NCBI RefSeq assembly: GCF_902497995.1
Contig: NZ_CABVII010000024.1
Location: 36,623-100,622, forward strand
Reading direction: 5' to 3'
DNA length: 64,000 bases
Origin: Pseudomonas fluorescens
GTDB taxonomy: Bacteria > Pseudomonadota > Gammaproteobacteria > Pseudomonadales > Pseudomonadaceae
Shown here: one piece after another, positions 39,574-47,389 of the stretch
Position numbering within the stretch: position 1 is the first letter of the stretch
Layout: every line of letters starts with the position of its first letter
Notes under the pieces: model-generated
The model's database searches: none
The model's input: the letters and a program-made list of their open reading frames with translations, nothing else
What the model was told of the DNA's origin: nothing
Translations under genes and position numbers: made by a program

Positions 39574-41649
39574 TCAAGGCCACACCACCTCATCCCCGAA
39601 TTCGTCTTTATTGCCCGACAGCCTGAGTATGGGTTTACCCGCGGCCTCCACTTCATCGATCAACAAGTCGTATTCATGTGTGTTGGTGTTCCCCGCATGC
39701 GTAGAGGCTTCGATTCGTTCGGCCCGACTGCCGGCCTGGTCCTCGATGTCGTTTACTTTTGCTCCCTTGGTCAGGGATGAGTTCAACAGCCAGATCCGCT
39801 GTGCTTTCAGCCCTTTTTTGCTTACCGAAATCAATCCTTCGTAGTCATCGGAGGGAAACCAGGTGGGTGGTGTGGAGCGGGCCGCTGAATTGAACATCTG
39901 GTTTTCTTCATGAGGGACGACTTCCATGTTTCGGGTATCCAACGCATACAGAAACATTACCTTCTGTCGCTCTCTGGTGCGTACGTAGTTGCGTTCATGG
40001 TCCCAGGCGATCGGGCTTCCTGCATCCGACCAATCGGAGGATGCGCTGCTTTGCGTGTCACTGGTATCACTGGTGTCGCTGGTGTCGCTGTCCGAAGGCG
40101 TATTGTCAGTGCTTCTTCCGGGGTGTTTGTTGGTTTGCGTGTTGAATCGCAAGTACTCGGGGTCCGGAGCGCTGGCGTACATCAGGCCTTCCTTGAGGCT
40201 GAAGGTGGCGCTCATCGGCTTATGGGTGGTGGCGCCGGGTCGGTGGGCATAGCGAGCAAGCATGGCGTCGTCGTTCGCCAGTTCGAACGGAGTGCGCTCG
40301 TCGCCCCTGAACAGGGCCGGGACGTCAGTTCGATACAGGCACTTATTCTTGTTGCGCAGGTACCCCATTTTCGCCAGGAGCGCCTCGCGTAATTCGTGAG
40401 TCATGCTTGTTTCGGGGGCATACCAATCATGCCGCGCATTACGCCTGAGATTCAGCTCCTCGATGACATCGTTGCCGAGTTGATCGAGGCGGCGGGGGTT
40501 GCCGACATCTTCAGTTTGTTGTTTGTGCGTGTGTGCCCATTGAGGCATCGTCAGCTCGTTCTTCATGTGCTGTTGCAAGCGAGACAGCTGGCTCGGCAGC
40601 AGGTTGTAGGACTGCAAGAACCTCTGGCGTTCGTTTGGTGACATGGTCGGGTGCAGCCAGTGGAGTGAATCGCGCAACAGGTTAACGACTGGGTTGTCCG
40701 TTACATTCGGTTCGACCCATTGCGGGGGCTTGCCGGACAACTGCGCTTGAGCCCGAAAACGCTCGATGTCCTGACCATGAATCCCGTAGAGCTCCCAGAT
40801 CTCTTGATCGGTCCAGTGCCTCAGGTGAGTGGGTTGCGAGCCGAATCCTCCGGCAGGAGGGTCGACCTTGATCCAGTTTCCGAAACTGTCTCTGAATGCA
40901 AATCGTGTGTCAGATTCATCCGGCCCGGACCTTGGCTTGAATTCGTAATAGCCCTGGGCGTCCGGCGAGCGCATCGATGCAGTGTAAAGTCTTTGGTTGA
41001 TGTAAGCCGGCGTGTCGGTAGAGCGCGGCCGTTTAGGTGCGATGGTTGTAGAGGACTGCTCGCTGGTTGACGGCGCAGGCCGCTTGGGCGCGAAGCCACT
41101 GCCTGTCTGTTGGTCATGGTTGACCAGCTGATTTTCGCTGGTCTGCGCTGTCAGGCGCCAGGTCGGACTCCCATCGTTTTTATAAAGTACCGGGCCGGAC
41201 GGGTTCTGTTCCGTCAGTAACTTCACTCGATAGGCACCGATAATTTCGTCAAGACCGGCATGGGCTGTATGCAGTACGCCTTCATGGACAACATCGACAA
41301 ATTTGCGCCCGACAATCAAGCGGAAGCCGTCCGCGTCTGGTGCTTGCATGCCACGCAGAAAGTTGTCCGATAACCAGTATTTATTCAATGAGCTGGCGTT
41401 CTTCAGATGTCCGGCAGGTGTTCGAATGGGCAAGCTGGTTATTTCAATGGTGGGAGAGGGGGAGGCATCAACCCCGGGGCGTGGAGCATGACCCTGAGTT
41501 GACATCGACGAAGCCTCTGCATCGGAAGGCCAGGCGACTCGTGGCACATAGGTCGGGATGTTCAGGTCAGACCTTGTCGACGGCTCATTGGTTGATACAG
41601 GATCGTGCGGGGTAGTGACAGGTGGTTTACGTGGTGTTTTCGGGCTCAT
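39574..41649 (-). CDS. Putative mono-ADP-ribosyltransferase toxin (enterotoxin A/pierisin-like)
   Basis: 691 residues from MSPKTPRKP; an upstream TTG at 41715 is less likely. The N-terminal half is Pro/Ser/Thr-rich and disordered. The C-terminal third shows an RSE-type ART layout: LFRGDERTPFEL with Arg448; HKPMSATFSLKEGLMYA in the place of the STS motif; VMFLYALDTRNMEVV; and DYEGLISVSKKGLKAQRIWL with Glu604, similar to the ExE-to-QIYGW stretch of cholera/heat-labile toxin A chains. Asp602 stands where the first Glu would be. A Ser-Asp-Thr run lies near residues 515-535. It is paired with the downstream pore/RTX gene. Codon use is less GC-biased than in the neighbours, suggesting acquisition. 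Confidence 0.6.
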   Translation of the reverse strand: MSPKTPRKPPVTTPHDPVSTNEPSTRSDLNIPTYVPRVAWPSDAEASSMSTQGHAPRPGVDASPSPTIEITSLPIRTPAGHLKNASSLNKYWLSDNFLRGMQAPDADGFRLIVGRKFVDVVHEGVLHTAHAGLDEIIGAYRVKLLTEQNPSGPVLYKNDGSPTWRLTAQTSENQLVNHDQQTGSGFAPKRPAPSTSEQSSTTIAPKRPRSTDTPAYINQRLYTASMRSPDAQGYYEFKPRSGPDESDTRFAFRDSFGNWIKVDPPAGGFGSQPTHLRHWTDQEIWELYGIHGQDIERFRAQAQLSGKPPQWVEPNVTDNPVVNLLRDSLHWLHPTMSPNERQRFLQSYNLLPSQLSRLQQHMKNELTMPQWAHTHKQQTEDVGNPRRLDQLGNDVIEELNLRRNARHDWYAPETSMTHELREALLAKMGYLRNKNKCLYRTDVPALFRGDERTPFELANDDAMLARYAHRPGATTHKPMSATFSLKEGLMYASAPDPEYLRFNTQTNKHPGRSTDNTPSDSDTSDTSDTSDTQSSASSDWSDAGSPIAWDHERNYVRTRERQKVMFLYALDTRNMEVVPHEENQMFNSAARSTPPTWFPSDDYEGLISVSKKGLKAQRIWLLNSSLTKGAKVNDIEDQAGSRAERIEASTHAGNTNTHEYDLLIDEVEAAGKPILRLSGNKDEFGDEVVWP

Positions 41650-41969
41650 GTAAAACTCACTGTTAAATGGATTTATTAAGTAATGTATGTTTAATGGTAT
41701 TTCCGTTGGGGGCAATTGCGCGCAATGTTCAGCGCAAGTTGGTTTTATTTAATGTACTTGATTTTTCAATTCATAAAGGTGCGGGTGTGAGGAAGTTCTG
41801 AATAAAAATGTAACTTCAATTATTGGATTTGTCGGGCTCAAAACAACGCAGTCGCGCTGGCGAAGTTCGGGTGTTGAGCGCAAGCGCCACTCTCATTGGA
41901 AAAAACCCTGGAGAGTGGCGAGGAGGGAGATCTGTAGTGTTATGGATGTACAGGGACGAACCGGAGTAT

Positions 41970-43286
41970 TCAGTACGCGTACCGCAACATCGCATGCGGC
42001 AGATGGCGCAGGGCAAAGAAACTGAACAATGCCAACAGTGCTGGCAGGATCAGCCACCAGACCTTGAACGGCATGGCGTTGAGTGGCGTCTGACGCTGAT
42101 TCAGCCACAAACTCGCGGCACACACGCACGCAGCCAGCATGGCGCCGGCCAGCACGTCGGTCGGCCAGTGCGCTCCCAGATAAACCCGCGACAAGGCAAT
42201 CGACAGCGCCGGCAGGCAGGCCAGCAGCAGCCAGGTCAGGCGCATCCGTGGCGGCTGTCCGCGACCGGCGAGCACGGCCAGGGTCAGGAACAAGGCAAAC
42301 GACCCCGAAGCGTGGCCGCTGGGCATGCTGTAGCTGGTCAATGGATCGCTCAGCACTTCCGGGCGTACCCGGGCGAAGAAATTTTTGGTCGCGGTATTGG
42401 CCAGGGCGGTGCAGAGCAGGGTGCCGCCGGCAAACAGCGCCTGGCGCCATTGCCGGCACAGCAATAGCAGGCCGGTGAGCAGGGCGCTGAACAGCAGCAT
42501 GTTGCGGAACTCACCGATCAGGGTGAAGGTGACCGCCACTTCATCCAGCGTCGGGCTGCGGTGCTCCTGCACCAGGGCCATCACGCCCTGATCAAGAGCG
42601 GTCAAGTGCGGATAGCCGATGAACAGGCCGATCAGGATCAGCAGGCTCATGCAACTGATCCAGGTCGTCGCCCGGCGATGGCGGCGCAGGCTGCTGGTCG
42701 CGCTCAAGCCGACCATCACCGCGACACTGCCGGCGACGATGCCAGCCTGCAGCCAGAAACCTTCCGGCAACGGCAGGCGGATCGCCGCGCCGGTGGCCCA
42801 CCCCGGCAGCAGATAGGCGACGCTCCAGCCGGCGGCGGCCAGCAGGCTGACGGCGGCGAAGCGCGGGAACGGCATGTCGAACATCCCGGCGACCATCGGC
42901 AGCATGGGGCGTAACGGCCCGATAAAGCGTCCGACCAGCAGGCTGGCGATGCCATAACGCTGGAAATAGGCCTCGGCCCCGGCGATCCATTCCGGGTGAT
43001 GGCGCAGCCCGGGCAGACGCCGGATATTCTGATGGAAATGCCGCCCCACGAAGTAGGAAACAATATCGCCCAGCACGCCGGCGACGAACCCCAGCAGTAG
43101 TGTTTCGCTCAATGACAGCGCACCACTGCCGGCCAGAACCGCCACGGCAAACAGCAATACCGTACCGGGGACGATTAGCCCGGCAATTGCCAGGCATTCC
43201 ACGAAGGCCACGATGAATACCGCAGCGGCCAGCCATTGCGGGTTGACCGTTAACCATCCGGTCACGCTATCGAGCCATGGGCCCAT
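41970..43286 (-). CDS. DedA-PAP2 fusion: membrane protein with a C-terminal phosphatase
   Basis: 438 residues. The N-terminal half is DedA-like (ECLAIAGLIVPGTVLLFAVA; LLVGRFIGPLRPMLPMVAGM). The C-terminal half is a PAP2 lipid phosphatase with SYSMPSGHASGSFALFL and LSRVYLGAHWPTDVLAGAML carrying the phosphatase motif histidines. The combination suggests handling of a lipid phosphate such as undecaprenyl pyrophosphate, with flipping and dephosphorylation in one chain. MGPWLDSV at 43286 has GGAG 8 bp upstream; the in-frame ATG at 43313 lacks one. Confidence 0.9.
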   Translation of the reverse strand: MGPWLDSVTGWLTVNPQWLAAAVFIVAFVECLAIAGLIVPGTVLLFAVAVLAGSGALSLSETLLLGFVAGVLGDIVSYFVGRHFHQNIRRLPGLRHHPEWIAGAEAYFQRYGIASLLVGRFIGPLRPMLPMVAGMFDMPFPRFAAVSLLAAAGWSVAYLLPGWATGAAIRLPLPEGFWLQAGIVAGSVAVMVGLSATSSLRRHRRATTWISCMSLLILIGLFIGYPHLTALDQGVMALVQEHRSPTLDEVAVTFTLIGEFRNMLLFSALLTGLLLLCRQWRQALFAGGTLLCTALANTATKNFFARVRPEVLSDPLTSYSMPSGHASGSFALFLTLAVLAGRGQPPRMRLTWLLLACLPALSIALSRVYLGAHWPTDVLAGAMLAACVCAASLWLNQRQTPLNAMPFKVWWLILPALLALFSFFALRHLPHAMLRYAY

Positions 43287-43355
43287 AAAGACAACTCCAT
43301 AGAAATGTTCCAATCGGCCTCAAGGGACGAGCGTAATCTTAAAATCACCACAGGA

Positions 43356-43455
43356 CCCCATGTGGGAGCGGGCTTGCTCGCGAATGCGGTGTGTCAGTCG
43401 CCATTGATGTTGCCTGACACACCGCATTCGCGAGCAAGCCCGCTCCCACATGGGG
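43356..43455. repeat. REP doublet with perfect 42-bp arms
   Basis: 43356-43397 is perfectly inverted at 43414-43455 around a 16-base loop; the core is TGTGGGAGCGGGCTTGCTCG. This is the longest perfect inverted repeat in the window. Confidence 0.92.
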
Positions 43456-43484
43456 ATACTTTTTACTTCCAGTCCGGGTGCATC

Positions 43485-44183
43485 TCACGACAGCAACAGA
43501 TAATCGCGGCCTTCGACTTGCCCTCGTCGCAGCGGGTTGCGTGTGCAATAAGCGGCGTAGGCGGCATCGACGAAGCGGTACATCAGGTGTTCGTCACGTC
43601 CATGGGGGATGCCCAGGCGCGTGGTTTGAATGATGTGGGCGGGTGCCGGGCCGACGTCTTCCACCAGCAGTACTTCATGGTCGAAGCGTTTGGCGTCCCA
43701 GATCGGCACCTTCAGGCCCAGCGCCTTGCAGAGCAATGTCTGTCCGGCACAGAGCTTTTGCGAGGGACGAGGGCGGCCCTGGGCATCCGGATTGTTCAAC
43801 AACATTTGCGCCAGGCTCGCCGGTCCGCTCAATTCATCGACCCAGGGATAGCCGGATTTGATCAACACCGCATTGCCGGGACCTTGGGCACTGAAGTTCA
43901 GGGAATCGCCGCCACGGGCGTAATACATATAGATGTGACCACCATCCAGAAACAAAGCCTTACGCTTTTCTGTGTAGCCAAGGGAAGCATGGCTGCCTTT
44001 TTCTTCGAAGTAATAGGCTTCGGTCTCGATGATTCGAGCGCTCAGCCAGAGTTCACCGACCCGATGCCGGATCACTTTGCCCAGTAATTCCCGGGCCAGC
44101 GTTTGGGCGTCTCGGTCGAAAAACGCGTCCGGGAGGGCCGTGGGCAGGCTCGTCGCGGACGCACGAACAGTCAGGTCGGTCAT
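43485..44183 (-). CDS. mpg: DNA-3-methyladenine glycosylase (AAG/MPG family)
   Basis: Removes alkylated purines in base-excision repair. 232 residues with ELLGKVIRHRVGELWLSARI, the catalytic ETEAYYFEEKGSHAS, YMYYARGGDSLNF and a C-terminal half with AGQTLLCKALGL. Single gene, divergent from proA. Length and motifs are normal. Confidence 0.94.
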   Translation of the reverse strand: MTDLTVRASATSLPTALPDAFFDRDAQTLARELLGKVIRHRVGELWLSARIIETEAYYFEEKGSHASLGYTEKRKALFLDGGHIYMYYARGGDSLNFSAQGPGNAVLIKSGYPWVDELSGPASLAQMLLNNPDAQGRPRPSQKLCAGQTLLCKALGLKVPIWDAKRFDHEVLLVEDVGPAPAHIIQTTRLGIPHGRDEHLMYRFVDAAYAAYCTRNPLRRGQVEGRDYLLLS

Positions 44184-44372
44184 GATGAACGGCGTTTATC
44201 AGGGCTGAATGAGTCGTGATGATAACAATTTGCAGCTTAATCACGGCTGAACGTCGGCAAATTGCCCTCGATTTCGACCATCCGCCTGTCACCGCTGTTA
44301 GTCCCGGGACGCGACAGCTATAATCTGCCGCTTTACTCTTTACCAAGACCTTAGCAAAGACCACTCCAGACC

Positions 44373-45644
44373 ATGACTGAGTCCGTTCTAGACTACATGA
44401 CCCGTTTGGGTCGCGCTGCCCGCGAGGCTTCCCGCGTCATCGGCCGTGCCAGCACTGCGCAGAAAAACCGCGCGTTGCAGGCGGCTGCCCATGCGTTGGA
44501 CGCTGCACGCGCCGAGCTGACAGCCGCCAACGAGCTGGATTTGGCTGCTGGCCGCGCCAACGGTCTTGAACCGGCCCTGTTGGAGCGTCTGGCGCTGACC
44601 CCGGAACGCATCGACGGCATGATCGTCGGTTTGCGTCAGGTTGCCGCGCTGCCGGATCCGGTCGGTGCGATCCGCGACATGAGTTATCGCCCCTCAGGGA
44701 TTCAGGTGGGGAAGATGCGCGTGCCGCTGGGCGTGATCGGGATCATCTACGAATCTCGGCCAAACGTGACCATCGATGCTGCCAGCCTGTGCCTGAAGTC
44801 CGGCAACGCAACCATCCTGCGCGGCGGCTCCGAGGCCATCAACTCCAACCGTGCCATTGCCGCCTGTATCCAGCGCGGCCTGGCCGAGGCCGATCTGCCG
44901 GCGGCCGTGGTGCAAGTGGTCGAAACCACCGATCGCGCCGCCGTCGGCGCGCTGATCACCCTGCCTGAATACGTCGATGTCATCGTTCCCCGTGGCGGCC
45001 GTGGCCTGATCGAACGCATCAGCCGCGATGCGCGCGTGCCGGTGATCAAGCACCTGGACGGCATCTGCCACGTCTACGTCAGCGCCCATGCGGACCTGGC
45101 GAAAGCCCAGCGCATCGCGTTCAACGCCAAGACTTACCGTTATGGCATCTGCGGTGCGATGGAAACGCTGCTGGTGGATCAAGTCGTCGCCAAAGACTTC
45201 CTGCCATCGATGGCTGCACAGTTCCGCGAAAAAGGCGTCGAGCTGCGTGGCTGCGAACGTACCCGGGCGATCGTCGAGGCTGTTGCGGCAACAGAAGAAG
45301 ACTGGAACACCGAATACCTGGCGCCGATCCTCTCGATCCGCGTGGTCGACGGACTGGGCCAGGCCATCGAGCACATTAACAAGTACGGCTCCCATCACAC
45401 CGACTCGATTGTCAGCGAAAACCTGGCAGACACCCGACGTTTCGTCGCGGAAGTCGATTCGTCGTCGGTGATGATCAACACCCCGACATGCTTCGCCGAT
45501 GGCTTTGAATACGGATTGGGTGCCGAGATCGGCATTTCTACTGATAAGCTGCACGCCCGCGGCCCGGTGGGTCTCGAAGGTCTGACCTGCGAGAAGTACA
45601 TCGTGGTCGGTGATGGTCAGTTGCGCGGCCAGGCGTCGGTCTGA
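44373..45644 (+). CDS. proA: Gamma-glutamyl phosphate reductase
   Basis: Second step of proline synthesis: reduces glutamyl 5-phosphate to the semialdehyde with NADPH. 423 residues. Family blocks: RMRVPLGVIGIIYESRPNVT-like segment (KMRVPLGVIGIIYESRPN), LKSGNATILRGGSEA, VPRGGRGLIERIS, and the catalytic Cys in YRYGICGAMETLLVD. First gene of a run ending with rodA/mltB/rlpA; nadD follows with almost no gap. Confidence 0.97.
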   Translation: MTESVLDYMTRLGRAAREASRVIGRASTAQKNRALQAAAHALDAARAELTAANELDLAAGRANGLEPALLERLALTPERIDGMIVGLRQVAALPDPVGAIRDMSYRPSGIQVGKMRVPLGVIGIIYESRPNVTIDAASLCLKSGNATILRGGSEAINSNRAIAACIQRGLAEADLPAAVVQVVETTDRAAVGALITLPEYVDVIVPRGGRGLIERISRDARVPVIKHLDGICHVYVSAHADLAKAQRIAFNAKTYRYGICGAMETLLVDQVVAKDFLPSMAAQFREKGVELRGCERTRAIVEAVAATEEDWNTEYLAPILSIRVVDGLGQAIEHINKYGSHHTDSIVSENLADTRRFVAEVDSSSVMINTPTCFADGFEYGLGAEIGISTDKLHARGPVGLEGLTCEKYIVVGDGQLRGQASV

Positions 45645-45645
45645 C

Positions 45646-46335
45646 TTGGGCGACCTCAATCCGTCGGCCCCGGTGACCACCTGCGAACCTGCGCCTCGAC
45701 GCATCGGCATGCTGGGTGGGACCTTCGACCCAGTGCACATCGGCCATTTGCGCGGTGCGCTGGAAGTCGCCGAATCGCTGGCGCTCGATGAGCTGCGCCT
45801 GACACCCAGTGCCAGGCCGCCTCATCGCGGTACGCCACAGGTGTCGGCCAAAGACCGTCTGGCGATGGTCGAGTGCGCGGTGGCCGGTGTGGCGCCGTTG
45901 GTGGTGGATGCCCGCGAATTGCAGCGGGACAAACCGTCCTACACCCTCGACACCCTGGAGCTGATGCGCGCCGAACTGGCCGCCCAGGACCAGGTTTTTC
46001 TACTTTTGGGCTGGGACGCATTTTGCGGCCTGCCCACTTGGCACCGCTGGGAAGAGTTGCTCCAGCATTGCCACATCCTGGTGCTGCAACGCCCGGATGC
46101 CGACAGCGAACCGCCGGATGCCTTGCGCAACCTGCTGGCAGCGCGCTCGGTGAGCGAACCGCTGGCCCTCAAAGGGCCGAGCGGACAGATTGCATTCGTC
46201 TGGCAGACGCCGCTCGCGGTATCCGCCACCCAGATCCGTCAACTGCTGGCCAGCGGTAAGTCGGTACGTTTCCTGGTGCCCGACGCGGTCCTGGCCTACA
46301 TCGATGCGCACGGACTTTACCGTGCGTCGAACTGA
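45646..46335 (+). CDS. nadD: Nicotinate-nucleotide adenylyltransferase
   Basis: Transfers AMP from ATP to nicotinate mononucleotide in NAD synthesis. The nucleotidyltransferase motif is RIGMLGGTFDPVHIGHLRGA (HIGH), with the second motif SATQIRQLLASGKSVRFLVPD near the end. The start is uncertain: TTG 45646 just after proA, GTG 45610 inside proA and ATG 45709 close to the motif are all in frame; 45646 gives about 229 residues, slightly longer than usual. Confidence 0.93.
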   Translation: MGDLNPSAPVTTCEPAPRRIGMLGGTFDPVHIGHLRGALEVAESLALDELRLTPSARPPHRGTPQVSAKDRLAMVECAVAGVAPLVVDARELQRDKPSYTLDTLELMRAELAAQDQVFLLLGWDAFCGLPTWHRWEELLQHCHILVLQRPDADSEPPDALRNLLAARSVSEPLALKGPSGQIAFVWQTPLAVSATQIRQLLASGKSVRFLVPDAVLAYIDAHGLYRASN

Positions 46336-46407
46336 AAAAGGGCGCGCTTCAAGGCACGTGATCACGTGTATCGAAGCGCCCGAACATACGAGCAAAACGA
46401 GTTTTAT

Positions 46408-46902
46408 ATGACTGACAAAGACCAAACCAAAGTAAAGCGCAAAGGCACGTTCAAGAGCGCTCCGCTGCCAGAAACAGTAATAGCCGGCCCGGCACTCCTG
46501 GGCGAAGAGCTGGTCAAGGTCGCCGTAGCGGCCCTGGAAGACGTCAAGGCCCAGGATATCCAAGTCATCGACGTTCGTGAAAAGCAGAGCATCACTGACT
46601 TCATGATCATCGCTACCGGTACTTCCAACCGTCAGATCGGCGCGATGCTGGATAAGGTCCGCGAGGCGGTCAAGGCCAGGGGCGTCAAGCCATTGGGTGA
46701 AGAAGGCAAGGGCGACAGCGACTGGGTGCTGCTGGACATGGACGATGTCATCGTCCACATGATGACCGCCTCGGCTCGTCAGTTTTACGACCTGGAGCGT
46801 CTGTGGTCCGGTGCAGAACAGAGCCGTGCTCTGAACGCGGCTCACCACAGCCCGGAAAACACCCATGAGCACTTCGTCAAGCTCAACAAAGACCAGCAAT
46901 AA
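46408..46902 (+). CDS. rsfS: Ribosomal silencing factor RsfS
   Basis: Binds L14 and blocks subunit joining when nutrients are scarce. 164 residues from MTDKDQTKVKRKGTFKSAPL; the core has VIDVREKQSITDFMIIATGT and DSDWVLLDMDDVIVHMM. It has an N-terminal basic extension of about 30 residues compared with short family members. The stretch 46336-46407 holds no separate gene. rlmH follows 9 bp downstream. Confidence 0.95.
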   Translation: MTDKDQTKVKRKGTFKSAPLPETVIAGPALLGEELVKVAVAALEDVKAQDIQVIDVREKQSITDFMIIATGTSNRQIGAMLDKVREAVKARGVKPLGEEGKGDSDWVLLDMDDVIVHMMTASARQFYDLERLWSGAEQSRALNAAHHSPENTHEHFVKLNKDQQ

Positions 46903-46911
46903 GGGACCACT

Positions 46912-47379
46912 GTGCGACTGCGACTGATCGCCGTCGGTTCACGCATGCCCAAGTGGGTGGAAGAAGGCTGGCATGAATATGCCAAGCGTCTTCCGTCCGA
47001 GCTGGCGCTGGAACTGGTGGAAATACCGCTCAACACCCGCGGCAAGAACGCCGACGTGGCGCGCTTCATCCGTCAGGAAGGCGAAGCCATGCTGGCCAAG
47101 GTCGGGCCGAACGAGCGTGTTGTCACCCTCGAAGTCCACGGCAAGCCCTGGAGCACCGAGCAGCTGGCGGTCGAGCTCGATCGCTGGCGGCTGGACTCGC
47201 GCACGGTGAATTTCATGGTCGGCGGCCCCGAAGGGCTGGCGCCGGAAGTCTGTGCCCGGGCCGATCAGCGCTGGTCGCTCTCGCCGTTGACGTTGCCGCA
47301 CCCGCTGGTGCGCATTCTGATCGGCGAACAGCTGTATCGTGCCTGGACAGTCTTGTCCGGCCACCCTTACCACAAGTAG
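46912..47379 (+). CDS. rlmH: 23S rRNA pseudouridine1915 N3-methyltransferase
   Basis: SPOUT methyltransferase acting on pseudouridine 1915 in the assembled 70S ribosome. 155 residues beginning MRLRLIAVGSRMPKWVEEGW with a GTG start. The knotted SAM site is FMVGGPEGLAPEV and the C-terminal block is LSPLTLPHPLVRILIGEQLYRAW. Normal length; sits in the rsfS-rlmH-mrdA-rodA order usual for the order. Confidence 0.97.
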   Translation: MRLRLIAVGSRMPKWVEEGWHEYAKRLPSELALELVEIPLNTRGKNADVARFIRQEGEAMLAKVGPNERVVTLEVHGKPWSTEQLAVELDRWRLDSRTVNFMVGGPEGLAPEVCARADQRWSLSPLTLPHPLVRILIGEQLYRAWTVLSGHPYHK

Positions 47380-47389
47380 TTCTGCCCTC

